DNA of 64,000 bases from contig JAAPAO010000039.1 of NCBI GenBank assembly GCA_013115145.1, positions 4,563-68,562 on the forward strand. The letters run 5' to 3'. Positions 21,001-30,001 of this stretch are shown one piece after another. Under the pieces are notes generated by a model. That model was not told the DNA's origin. It did not search any database and saw nothing but the letters and a program-made list of their open reading frames with translations. The position numbers were made by a program, and so were the translations under genes. The DNA comes from Perkinsus chesapeaki (lineage: Eukaryota; Perkinsozoa; Perkinsida; Perkinsidae). Each line of letters opens with the position of its first letter. Position 1 is the first letter of the stretch.

Positions 21001-23014
21001 TGTCTGCCCATCTACTACCCCGGTTGCGGAGGACTTCGACGACGAACTCCACCATAAGGCCTTTGCTACCGAAGAGGAACCACTCCATATTCTTGAACGC
21101 CTCTACAGGTACAAGCTTCTCATCAAGGCTTGGTCCGGATTCCGTTCCGAGCTCCTCCCCAACAAGCCCACTTCTTCAAGCAGTCAGGGGTGTGATCCTC
21201 TGCAGCTTCTGATACGACATGAGCAGCATCGTCATCTCGACGGCCACCGTAAGCTTCCCTTCCATCACCGGACTGAAGAAGGCCTCCTATACCGTTCTAC
21301 TCGGCAGTCTGCGGACGGTACCATCTACAACCAGCTAGTCATTCCCAAGCAGTCTGGTTTACTTCAACGACTACTGGTCCTACGATGTCATGCCTGGCAT
21401 CACGAAGGTATCAACGCGACGTTACGGCGGCTCATCACGATGTATGCTTGGCCTCGTATGAAGCGCACAGTGGTCCCCGTCTGCCGTTGTTGTCGCCCCT
21501 GTCTTTCAGCCAAACCTCAACATTCCCTACATGCCCCTGCTGGTACATTTGTTGCCCCTACTGCCGTATGGCAATATGTTGGTCTCGACCACACTGGCCC
21601 TTACGACGTCCCGGTTCGAGAAGGTTCCCCTCGACTCCCGTACTGTCTCGTTGCGACCTGTCTTCTCTCCGGCTACCAGGTGGCCATCGCTGTCCCCAAC
21701 ACCTCTCTACAGCAAACTATCTTGGCCTTCAAGAAGATTATTGCTATCGCAGGCATTCCCAAAGGCACCAGGTGTGACAACTCCCTCTCCTTTCGTGGTC
21801 CCGAGTTCAGGTGCTTCTGCCTATCCCACTCCATCGAGGTTCAGTACATTCCCAGTCGGTCTCCACAACGCGGAGGAGCCTACGAGCGCCACCATGCCGA
21901 GCTCAACTCCCAGCTGCGTCTACTCCAGGCACGCGATCAGCCTTGGGATCTAACTGTCCTCGAGGCCACCGCACGATCTAATGCCCGGTTCCGTTGGGAC
22001 AACTCCGGTCCGGTCAACTCTCCCTGGGACCTAGCTCACACCTATCCTTATTTGCAGTGCTCTTCTCTATCTGCCCCGATCAGCCCAACGCTTCCTCCCG
22101 CCACTGACGAGCCGTCGGCGCGTGTCAGTGAATGGATTCTATCTACTTGGGAGAACGACCGTGAAGGGCGCCGACTACGAGCTGGTGACCGCTCCGCCGC
22201 ACTCTCTACTGGCGACGTCGTCTACCTCAAGCTCCCTCGACGCGTCACTAAGCTGAGCTCATCTACTACTGGTCCCTTTCGTGTCCTACAAGTCTATGGT
22301 AACTCCGTGAGATTAACTCCCACTACAGGTCCCGCTCGCTATCGTTCTGTGTTATTCCAACCAGTTGACAACGTGGTGCGTACTATCTCCTTATCTACCT
22401 CAGGGTCAGACACTCCATCTGGGCCCCCAGATACTCATCATTCCCCTGAAGGCCAGAACTCTACCTCCAAGGTCACTGATGAGCCAAACCAGGACGACCT
22501 TGACGATCCCCAAGCGGATGAAGATGACCCGAAGGCCTTCTCTCCAGCAAGAGACGACGCTGATCACCTCAACGAAACAGCTACATCTTCTCCGAAGGCC
22601 TCCTCTCCAACGCCTCCTTGTGCGAAGACCTCCTCTGCAGCATCAGCTCCTACCACCACTGGAAACTCGGCATGCCCTCCTGCTCGTCCTAGAGGCAAGC
22701 GAGCTTCGATCCTACGCCGCACAGGTGACTCATCCCCCGAGCCTATGGACTTCGCCTATTTTGCTTCTACGGTACGTGGTGGTATTCAATGCGGAAGGGT
22801 TCTCAGTGTCGATCAAGGCCTTTATCGTCTCCGACTTGCTGATCGTTCCTCGGATGGCCTTACTCTCCACCTCAAGTCCGACACCGTCTCTACTCCGACG
22901 GCCTTCCTGCTGCGCGTCCAAGGAGATTCTGACGACTACCCCGACAACAAAATAGACTATCGACTGACATGTGCTTCTGCTCGGTTTCTCGACAACCTCA
23001 CGCGTGCCAAATGA
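18056..23014 (+). CDS. Retrotransposon pol polyprotein (PR-RT-RNH-IN)
   Basis: 1652 codons from the first ATG; the frame is open from about 17993, upstream of that ATG, and is -1 relative to gag, so frameshifting or another coupling is expected. Near the N-terminus is a Cys/His-rich nucleocapsid-like region (CTRCMDEDPNC upstream of the ATG, CPYCNRPSAKCGDAC, CERCEGIQRHHTSHC). Protease has the LLDSGSQ active site. RT has RPVFDGS, AFLQIQL, FGMPDSP and MDDI. RNase H has FTDSSDTAG, ELDTLASALEWA, LTDSSIS and ADAPSR. Integrase has the HHCC-type HAWHHEG ... CRCCRPC, then GLDHTGPYDV, RCDNSLSFRGPEF and GGAYERHHAELN (D,D,E core), followed by a Pro/Ser/Asp-rich tail and a C-terminal module. No internal stop or frameshift, so pol looks intact. 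Confidence 0.92.
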   Translation: MDEDPNCTGGPSTCPSPSPHKKEGRCPYCNRPSAKCGDACPKRDTVQCERCEGIQRHHTSHCPYPIARSSDPTVDTMSLSLSIESLTFTPPTSSGPTGSPTPLAIEAPVLNLDNTLQSLRDMPSSLRNVEFNFLANDGRSPGFTGLLDSGSQLLACSDSGLLRLHQANVALEPTGVTCVATLAVSRRVNSCPIYKIIYCHKGFQVQTFMAHVHGLARDFIFSCDVLRRVNNPVLWVFNSTGDRIISLADSNPQVATAWKAFLDAVELSRSAAPTPPKVNTGINSLEFDSQDNPADNTTDFEACFNKEYVLPLPFEDDIEDKPEPIELVSSPFMELLFSDPCPLVSLSALAPTDLSSASNNAAAVDIDSKATDEASENTSSPPPASSTDSYTSNKTAAVDIDSKATNHAPDESGSPPPASFTRFTHHLRWRTTSRPTNSHVPFLKRSNALAHQLRRKGLFDAYNDEIQGFVQKGYVKPVAKEEVRYWLHHFPVVKKGPQDISQARSSMRLRPVFDGSTLSGFIDPSLPEGLHQGVPQSLALLRRYRYFAGLDLVQAFLQIQLESLEDQRSLGFWWGNQAYIFLRVCFGMPDSPFAMSNSLTKAMSEANAPIKHFRCLMDDISLGSDDPEHLTGMRHDIIKQLTYRQFQTNDKKEVSNLPGKVPADTQPCLGALWYPQKDSLSLKSELRHKASHVATVKHLKRYANGFYDPLGWHLELSMQLRLLCRQARANADPSTGELQLGDINALLDWESRLKAFDLSVPRLLRRPGESHCSSVCLFTDSSDTAGAALLYTLHGQRIAGFGYLHQLQGRRTAPKFELDTLASALEWAVPMIIESNDHSPVHHLLVLTDSSISVSRLRQATPPTAHSVEDLVTVRRILKVKNAIYKLQSLCPGLRVVVSHLSGKSNLADAPSRCLPVSTAIDHESLFGHIRNFHDDLLRCNDSDLQGNPMLFRLDPHYTTATLPTKWSKKASESKVTLAALSVCPSTTPVAEDFDDELHHKAFATEEEPLHILERLYRYKLLIKAWSGFRSELLPNKPTSSSSQGCDPLQLLIRHEQHRHLDGHRKLPFHHRTEEGLLYRSTRQSADGTIYNQLVIPKQSGLLQRLLVLRCHAWHHEGINATLRRLITMYAWPRMKRTVVPVCRCCRPCLSAKPQHSLHAPAGTFVAPTAVWQYVGLDHTGPYDVPVREGSPRLPYCLVATCLLSGYQVAIAVPNTSLQQTILAFKKIIAIAGIPKGTRCDNSLSFRGPEFRCFCLSHSIEVQYIPSRSPQRGGAYERHHAELNSQLRLLQARDQPWDLTVLEATARSNARFRWDNSGPVNSPWDLAHTYPYLQCSSLSAPISPTLPPATDEPSARVSEWILSTWENDREGRRLRAGDRSAALSTGDVVYLKLPRRVTKLSSSTTGPFRVLQVYGNSVRLTPTTGPARYRSVLFQPVDNVVRTISLSTSGSDTPSGPPDTHHSPEGQNSTSKVTDEPNQDDLDDPQADEDDPKAFSPARDDADHLNETATSSPKASSPTPPCAKTSSAASAPTTTGNSACPPARPRGKRASILRRTGDSSPEPMDFAYFASTVRGGIQCGRVLSVDQGLYRLRLADRSSDGLTLHLKSDTVSTPTAFLLRVQGDSDDYPDNKIDYRLTCASARFLDNLTRAK

Positions 23015-23080
23015 TTGTTACTGACTACTATGATGATTACTTGTCTCATTTCTCTCTCCGCTCACTCCGGGCCCCAGAAC

Positions 23081-23349
23081 TGTCCTGTGCTGACAGTACC
23101 ATTGCGGAAGGCCTAGTGAGCAAGATTCCCCTTTTGCTTAAGCGAAACCGTGGCAATCTGCTTCGCTGTGGAAACACAATTAGATCTCCCCTCAGATCCC
23201 TCGCTAGTTGGTCTTAGTTCCACGCACTGGACCTTCTCTGCCTCTCTCTATCTGTAGACACTCTAGATCCGCTCCTGTAAGGTCTTGAGTTAAGTTGTGC
23301 GGTTTCTCCTCTTCCAGAGTCATTCCCTAGAACCACAAGAACCTGCACA
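23081..23349 (+). repeat. 3' LTR of the retrotransposon
   Basis: 269 bp, almost identical to 16185-16452, followed directly by the AACA target duplication. About 550 bp lie between it and the INO1 start codon, so it could influence INO1 transcription. Confidence 0.95.
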
Positions 23350-23353
23350 AACA

Positions 23354-23896
23354 CGCGGAGGTCGCAAGATGATGGTGATCTATACATCGTTACTGAGGAA
23401 CCCATTCAACAGCTCATCGATCATATAAAAGGAAAGGGTGGGCAATTTAATTGTATGAATGGGAGATAATGATTCAACGAGAAAATGCAGTGTAAAATGG
23501 GGTGCACTTTTTCAGAGCGTAAAGCATATCCCCTCCTCCGCACGACGACCCACAATCTTGAGAAGCAAACGCAGAAAATTACCGCGCGCCCTGAGTATCT
23601 TGCATTCTTGAAGAATCTTACCTGAAACTCAAGATTCGTTAAATCGGGGGATCTTTGCCTGTCAAAGATTCCTTCATCATCTCTGCTCGGTGGATATAAC
23701 AGTTGATAATAAGTAGCCTTCTTGTGCGTATCCAGCCTTAGCAGGGCCACTTTGCGACTTCTAAGATTCTAGAATCTGGTAAGATGTAGTCACCTCGTTT
23801 CCAGTCTCCTAGCTCCGTAAGTGATTCAGCTAGCTCAACGATCTCGGTGGTTTCGCAGTAACTGTTTACAAGTTTATCCACTCCCTTCCGAGGTAA
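23354..23896. other. Upstream region of INO1
   Basis: Between the retrotransposon and the inositol-3-phosphate synthase start. An AG after a pyrimidine stretch about 40 bp before the ATG (TTCGCAG, near 23860) could serve as a 5' UTR splice or trans-splice acceptor. No coding signal is convincing on either strand. Confidence 0.4.
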
Positions 23897-25432
23897 ATGG
23901 CTTTACACTGCCCTTCCTTCAAGGTGGACTCCCCCAATGTCGTCTACACCGATACCCACATTGAAGCCTCTTACGACTACCACACCACCGAGCTGTCTCA
24001 GGCCGCCGATGGTGACTGGGTTGTCAAGCCCAAGACCGTCCAGTATCACTTCAAGACCGACAAGCGCGTCCCCAAGCTCGGTGTTATGTTGATCGGTTGG
24101 GGCGGCAACAACGGTACCACCGTTACCGCCGGCATCCTCGCCAACAAGCACGGCGTCTCCTGGGAGACCAAGGAAGGCTTGCAACATCCCAACTACTATG
24201 GTTCGGTCACTCAGGCGTCCGTGGTACGCCTTGGTAATGTAGACGGCAAAGAGGTTTACGCTCCGATGAACAAGGTGGTCCCTATGGTCGACCCTAATGA
24301 CGTCGTTCTCGGTGGTTGGGACATTAGTGGTCTGGATATGTACTCGGCAATGAAGCGAGCGAAGGTGCTTCCCAGCGACCTCCAGTCTAAGCTCAAAAGC
24401 ATGATGCAGCAAATGACCCCGTTACCGGGCATCTACGACCCTGGCTTCATTGCTGCCAACCAGGAGGACCGCGCCGACAACGTCCTTCCTCGGAGCATGT
24501 CGAAGCGTGAGCAAATCGACCGTATCCGAGACGACATACGCAAGTTCAAGGAGGCCAATGGTTGCGACCAAATCGTCGTTTTATGGACTGCTAATACGGA
24601 GAGATATGCCGAGATCGTCGCTGGCGTCAACACTACCAAGACCGAGCTTATGGCATCGATCATGCGTAATGAGCCCGAGATCGCCCCGAGTACTCTATAC
24701 TGTATCGCCTGCATTGAAGAAGGCGTTCCCTTTGTTAATGGTTCCCCGCAGAACACCTACGTCCCCGGTCTGAAGGAGCTCGCCGAGAGCGTTCCGGGCT
24801 CGGTGATCGCTGGTGACGATTTCAAGTCTGGACAGACCAAAATGAAGTCTGTGCTTGTTGACTTTCTAATCGGTGCCGGCCTAAAGCCCACCTCTATCGT
24901 CAGCTACAACCATCTTGGCAACAATGACGGCAAGAACCTCTCAGCTCCCCAGTGTTTCCGCTCCAAGGAGATCTCCAAGTCCGACGTGGTCAACGATATG
25001 GTACACAGCAACGCCCTGCTTTATAAGAAAGGAGAGCATCCTGACCACTGTGTCGTTATCAAGTACGTTCCTGCTGTTGGAGACTCCAAGCGCGCTATGG
25101 ACGAGTACACTTCAAGCATTTTTATGAATGGTTTGAATACCATTGTTATGCACAACACTTGCGAGGACTCCCTTTTGGCCGCGCCCCTGATTATTGACTT
25201 AGTTCTGCTGGCGGAGCTTGTTACTCGTATCAAGCTGGCCAAGGACGGCGAGGATCTTCGCGGGATGCATCCGTTCGCCGTCATTTTAAGTTACCTCACC
25301 AAGGCCCCTCTTGTTCCCGACGGAACACCGTGCATTAATTCGCTCGCTAAGCAGCGCGCCATGCTGGAGAACGTCCTGAAGGCGTGCGTTGGGCTGCCAC
25401 CAGACAACAATATGCTGCTAGAGTTTAAGTAG
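23897..25432 (+). CDS. INO1: Inositol-3-phosphate synthase, 511 aa, intronless
   Basis: Converts glucose 6-phosphate to inositol 3-phosphate with NAD as internal redox cofactor; first step of inositol synthesis, cytosolic. The full-length frame matches the eukaryotic family (about 510-530 aa). Seen motifs: NAD-binding GWGGNNGTT at residues 67-75, [51 protein letters not shown] (about 307-316), [16 protein letters not shown] (from about 336), DSKRAMDEY and the C-terminal [17 protein letters not shown]. All conserved blocks are present, so it should be active. It has no intron, unlike most neighbours, and its codons favour C or G at the third position. The bacterial-type short synthase is excluded by length and motifs. 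Confidence 0.97.
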   Translation: MALHCPSFKVDSPNVVYTDTHIEASYDYHTTELSQAADGDWVVKPKTVQYHFKTDKRVPKLGVMLIGWGGNNGTTVTAGILANKHGVSWETKEGLQHPNYYGSVTQASVVRLGNVDGKEVYAPMNKVVPMVDPNDVVLGGWDISGLDMYSAMKRAKVLPSDLQSKLKSMMQQMTPLPGIYDPGFIAANQEDRADNVLPRSMSKREQIDRIRDDIRKFKEANGCDQIVVLWTANTERYAEIVAGVNTTKTELMASIMRNEPEIAPSTLYCIACIEEGVPFVNGSPQNTYVPGLKELAESVPGSVIAGDDFKSGQTKMKSVLVDFLIGAGLKPTSIVSYNHLGNNDGKNLSAPQCFRSKEISKSDVVNDMVHSNALLYKKGEHPDHCVVIKYVPAVGDSKRAMDEYTSSIFMNGLNTIVMHNTCEDSLLAAPLIIDLVLLAELVTRIKLAKDGEDLRGMHPFAVILSYLTKAPLVPDGTPCINSLAKQRAMLENVLKACVGLPPDNNMLLEFK

Positions 25433-25885
25433 ACAGTATAGCGTTCGATAATGATGCCTAGAGTTGTTTGCTCATCCTCAACGGTAATTATCATTTCATT
25501 GTATCACTCACCTATTTGTTGTATTCAGTTGGACAATTCCGCGTTAATAGTCGTTAGTTGGCTCACGTGTTCGTGTTTATTTCCGAATAGTCTACAATAG
25601 ATAGTTGCAAAAAGTATTTAAAGCAGCGATTTCCTTCCCTGTGATTTCCGAACGCACATTTCATTATGGAGATTTGTTGGGCGTCTCGAGACTTTTCGGA
25701 GATTTTCCTTTCCTCATGGTGCGAGGTCTAATCTCACTGGGCTTCAAATTCGGCCTTTTCACTGCATTGTATCGTTCAGTCGTTCTTCGGGATTTTCGCT
25801 GTGTTTCCTATACTGCTCCTGTTCATCCACTTGCTAGCCTTGCCTTATCCCTAACTTGTTAACACAACACGTTATAAATGTAATA
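25433..25885. other. Intergenic, convergent 3' ends
   Basis: 453 bp between the stop of INO1 (plus) and the stop of the GOSR1-like gene (minus). It must hold both 3' ends. No coding or RNA feature recognised. Confidence 0.45.
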
Positions 25886-28800
25886 TCACATGAATCGATA
25901 CCAAATAGTAAAACAAGTACAAGTTCCCAAAACTAAACCTGAAAACGCACAACTGGGAAAAATGCGATAGCTAGAACTAATAGATTCATGTAATAGATAA
26001 TAATACGAATAGATTGAAAGAATTCTTGATAGACATAAGAAAATAAGAAATCTATCACCATCATTGATAGTGTAATTCACGCTCGTTAAATACAGGAAGA
26101 CTTGAATGAATCTCAACTTAGGTAAGCCAGAAATACAGCGTTCATAAAAACTAGGTTTACTACACATACGCAGTATTTTCACGAGATTATATGATAAAAT
26201 GTTATCCGACAAATCAAATTGAAGTGAATGATATGCTTACCTAATATGATTTGCTCTTTTAGCTTTCTTGCTCGTATTTTGCGAATAAGATTATCGACGC
26301 CAGGCAAAGTCGAACCTAGACAAATGACAACTGACTTAGACGTTCGCAACACCACGCTCTTGCCTATCTGTCCGAGTTTCCCTTTCATGTTGCGGAAAAC
26401 GCTATTTTGCTGCTCCAGTTTTTCTCGCGTTTCGGATGCCGTTGACAGCATCTCGTCCATCGCGCGGATAGAGGCTTCAATGCCTCCGCGTTCCCGAAGA
26501 AGATTCGCTAAACAGATAAGTTTCTGACACCTCTAGCTAGCTTTCTTACACTCGTCATCGTCATGAAGCTCCGTGCTTCGGGCGCGTCCCTCCTCGGTCG
26601 CGGACAAGAGTGTTGTACGCTTCAGCTCATGAGAGAGGGACCGCGAAATCGTGCGGTAGTGTTCACGCAAGTCCTGAAGAGAGGTAGATTCATTTCAGCC
26701 ACTGAATTCAATTCAGCGGCGCTAAGTTAATGCATCAGGGCTAACGGCCACAAATCGAAAGATTTTCGCCGGAAAAACATACAAATTGTAAGGTAGATTC
26801 TAGCAGGTAAAATCCGTACTCTCGAAAAACTTCAACACAAAGGAGAGGAAACGGCGTACATGGCATATGCGGGACTCTCAACGTTGTATCGATACTAAAA
26901 GGATCGAAATACTCCCAGCTCAGGCACAAATCACACCCAGTGACCTGGTAAATCGCCAGTTTGCCTGGCAGGTTGCCGGTGGCAACACACACCAGTGAGG
27001 CCGGAGCATGATCACCTGCACTCTCGAAACGAATGAATAACATTCCTTAGGGAACCGGAATCGTTCTCGTTCGTGAACTAGCAGTTAGTGTACTTTGTAC
27101 TATGAATAGTATCAAACAGCCGCTGGCTCGGAGCCAGTGGCTCCTGTAACTATTCCGTTTGATGTGCCGCTTTCGCCGCTTGCAACTTCTCCACTATCGG
27201 TTTGTATCTTGTTTGACAGTAGGATATGTGCCAGCTCCGCTTCTCGTGAGCTATGGCCTTCCTCCTTACGTTATTAGTTGCCGAGACGGCCACATTCGTG
27301 AAGAATTCTCCTTTATTGCCAAACGTATGTATGTAAGCGGGCATGTCAGGGCAGCCTTTGCACAGGTATTCGACAGACTCTCCTGGCTCGCTGACATCCT
27401 CTAACCAGGGATGGTCCGAAGTTCGGACTCCGAACGGAGTGTTGAACATCGCTTTCGCGTCGCGCAGCGGTTGCGCTGGGTGACGTCACTCTCCGAATCG
27501 CTGGGCCCTCCCTCTTTAAGACCTTCCGGGAATGGTAGCATCGTCGTTTAACTTCTACTTGAGCCTGGAGTTCTGGAAACCTGAGGTCTCAGACCTCCAT
27601 GTCACCCTTTCTCATCATCCTTGCAAAGGCATCGACTACTGGCGTTTAAAATGCCAGTAGTCCCAAAACTTGTGATATAACAACCGTTTAGTTACTCATT
27701 CAGTGACTGTCACTGAACAAGGAGATAAATGGATCACGCTCGGCACCTGGGACGTTGGCCCAGGTCGAGCTCGTCCAGTTCATTCACAGTGCACATATCT
27801 AGGAGCCGCCGGTTCCCAGCCATGACCTTTTATGACGTGGAAGGTTCTACAGAGGTTCCGCAGTACCACTTGATCAACAAGTCGGAAACTAGTGAGGTTA
27901 CCACCCAGAGTTTGACAGTACACGCCATCACTAGGAGGTCTCCGTCGTAGCAGTGCCTATTTGGTTGGCGCTCGCCACCAAGACCAAACGTACTCTAGTA
28001 AATTACTCACGGCTACGAAGTGCACCACAGGCATACAGGGAATGATATGTGTTCAAGAACCGCGATCATCCGGCTTGGTGAAACCTAGCCAAGGATCCTG
28101 GAGTCCAAGATGTCATCAAATTGATAGGTTCCCTAGGTCTCGTAACTTCTGGATAACATCCAAATACTCCTGGCGGACCTCAGGTGGGAGCTTCATGGCA
28201 CGGAGTTCGCCTTATCGCGGAGTCGCTTCCACAATTGTGAGGCTATGGCAGATTCAATAAGGCTCTCACTACAACTGGAGAAGTTTTACCGTATCATACC
28301 GTATGATACGGTATGCGCCGCATTCTATGCGACATGCCATGTAGTTCAAGGTTATGGCATGCGCATTCCTCAAAGCTTCGATATTCTTCAATGGAGAGCC
28401 CTCACATGCGCCTGGGTACTCTCTAAACGCTTAGACTACTACTTTCGGTCACGTCGGCTGCCCGTTGAGCATGAGCATGAGCAATGATCTGTGTAACTGC
28501 TGATCCAGGCAAGAGTCTTGCAGGAAGAGCCAAGTCATCATGACAAGACAGAGTCCACCGAAAGCAAAAAGCAGGCTCCCACTGCTTCAGTCCCGCACAA
28601 ACTTGTTTGACCATTTCCCTTACCGTTAGGATGCCTCTGTGCCGCTGCAACTGAGCTCGACGCGATTTATCCTCAGCCATCTTGGCCATCTCGTTCACGA
28701 TATCTTCGAGGGTGGTCAAGTGCCGTTCGGTGGAGCTCCTCAGGGTCGTCACTATCTGACCACAAAGAGCAACATCGGAGGATGATTCATCCTGGGCGAC

Positions 28801-29595
28801 GAAAGATAAGAAACAGTAGTTATGGGTCAAATTGAGCAATATTGTAGTGCCTCGCGTCTTCAAGATACAAGCTATACCGTTCGAGAACTAGCAGAATGCT
28901 TTCCATCTAGCATGCTCAGAACCGACTTCTGCTTGGTTTGAGTGGCTACGACATCTCAAACCAAGGCGCAATGACTACCGAGAGTAACTCTAGTAGAGTT
29001 GAGCGCCCTGTCCTGATGTCCTTAGACCGGGCACTATAATACCATCTCCATATATTCATTAAACACATCATACATAGGATACGCACTGCGACTAGTCTGC
29101 TAATGCAGTCTCTTGCACTAAGCTAGGCTTCCTATTCAGCTGCCACTCGGTAAAAGCCCATCACACCACGCCTCTCACAGTAGACTGCTTTAAACTAGCT
29201 TACCTCAATCTGATCATCTATACCAATTCTGGTCGATCCTCGTCGCTCGGCGTTCCCCGACAGTCTGCCGAGCTCAGCTATACCCCCTTCGATGGAGTGC
29301 TCAACCTGAAGCAGTCAACTATACATCCACTGGGGCGACCGATTACTCCTCAAAAACTCCCGTATAAATGACAGGCCGGAAAATCGTAACTTAAACAACC
29401 ACTAGGAAATTATGTATATGCCGGAGCTAACCAAATAAGCATTACGCGATTATATCTGCGCCATAATCAATTTTCCGACAGAAGGCTTCTGTCAGAAGCC
29501 AAGCTACGTCTCCGGTTCCCAGACAGCGGGTCGATTCTCACCTCTCTAGCTTGAGCCTTACATGCCTCCCACGTTCGATGAGATGGAGAAGACAT
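25886..29595 (-). CDS. GOSR1: Golgi Qb-SNARE, GOSR1/Gos28 type, 6 exons
   Basis: Predicted 255 aa, close to animal GOSR1 (250). Exons: 29595-29542, 29305-29204, 28791-28624, 26673-26550, 26507-26241, 25938-25886; all junctions are GT-AG with matching phases. The N-terminus (TWEACKAQARE) matches the SWEDLRKQARQLE start of the family. QLQRHRGILT joined to DLREHYRTISRSL matches the LQRHRDILQDY block. The SNARE helix runs from about NLLRERGGIEASIRAMDEM to LPGVDNLIRKIRARKLKEQ, and the tail anchor IILGLVLGTCTCFTIW ends the protein. Role: vesicle fusion within the Golgi and from endosome or ER to Golgi. Intron 3 (26674-28623) is 1950 bp, unusually long for this window. A short in-frame stretch before LPGVDN (SVVLRTSKSVVICL) is extra relative to animals. 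Confidence 0.93.
26674..28623 (-). other. Large GOSR1 intron 3 with decayed coding-like pieces
   Basis: 1950-bp intron. On the minus strand a 99-codon frame at 27150-27449 ends in a protein-like KPIVEKLQAAKAAHQ, and near 28130-28255 two frames that nearly join read as LWKRLRDKAN and KLPPEVRQEYLDVIQKLRDL. None has a recognisable domain. They may be remnants of a mobile element or nested gene. A 25-bp perfect palindrome lies at 28288-28312. Confidence 0.4.
28288..28312. repeat. 25-bp perfect palindrome
   Basis: ACCGTATCATAC, a central C, then GTATGATACGGT: 12-bp arms are exact reverse complements. It lies in GOSR1 intron 3. It could form a hairpin, or be a trace of an insertion or a binding site. 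Confidence 0.9.
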
Positions 29596-30001
29596 CAATA
29601 ATAGGAGCCTGCTAAAAATCATTTGTTAGCTACGAAATGAGACCACCTAACGCAGTCGTGGGGTGGGGGTGGATTCTTTCCGCATGAGAACAAATGTACT
29701 GTGATGGCATCACCAATTCACTAAACAATATCTTCATGACCGATGGAAGCATGCCAGGTTTTCCTCTGTGTAGAAATCCGAGTATACCAATATGAGTACG
29801 CCGAATTGCATCGACGCTAGACTTGAAAGGCACGCACATAACTGAACACGAGCCTTTAACTCAAAACCTTTCTAGAATGTTTCAGCTACATGTTATATGT
29901 ATACAGGTTGTACATATAATTGATCAACTGTAGAACTCAGACCCTGTTCTCCAGATAGAAACGTTACATACAGTGTACTGTTGCAATATTGGAGGGTATC
30001 T
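29596..30001. other. Intergenic region
   Basis: 406 bp between the GOSR1 start codon and the GPN3 stop codon, both on the minus strand. A 69-codon minus-strand frame (29630-29839) has no recognisable domain. It presumably contains the GOSR1 promoter. Confidence 0.4.

Larger units (their letters stand above)
16181..23353 (+). mobile_element. LTR retrotransposon, BEL/Pao-like, recently inserted
   Basis: Two nearly identical LTRs (16185-16452 and 23081-23349) bound the element; both start TGTCCTG and end CCTGCACA (TG...CA). A 4-bp target duplication AACA is at 16181-16184 and 23350-23353. The LTRs differ by one substitution and one 1-bp indel over about 268 bp, so insertion is recent. The interior encodes gag and a pol with protease, reverse transcriptase, RNase H and integrase in that order. 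RT motifs such as RPVFDGS, GLDLVQAFLQIQL, FGMPDSPF and MDDI suggest BEL/Pao rather than Ty3, but the clade call is tentative. I could not find a canonical tRNA primer-binding site just inside the left LTR or a clean polypurine tract before the right one. Confidence 0.93.
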
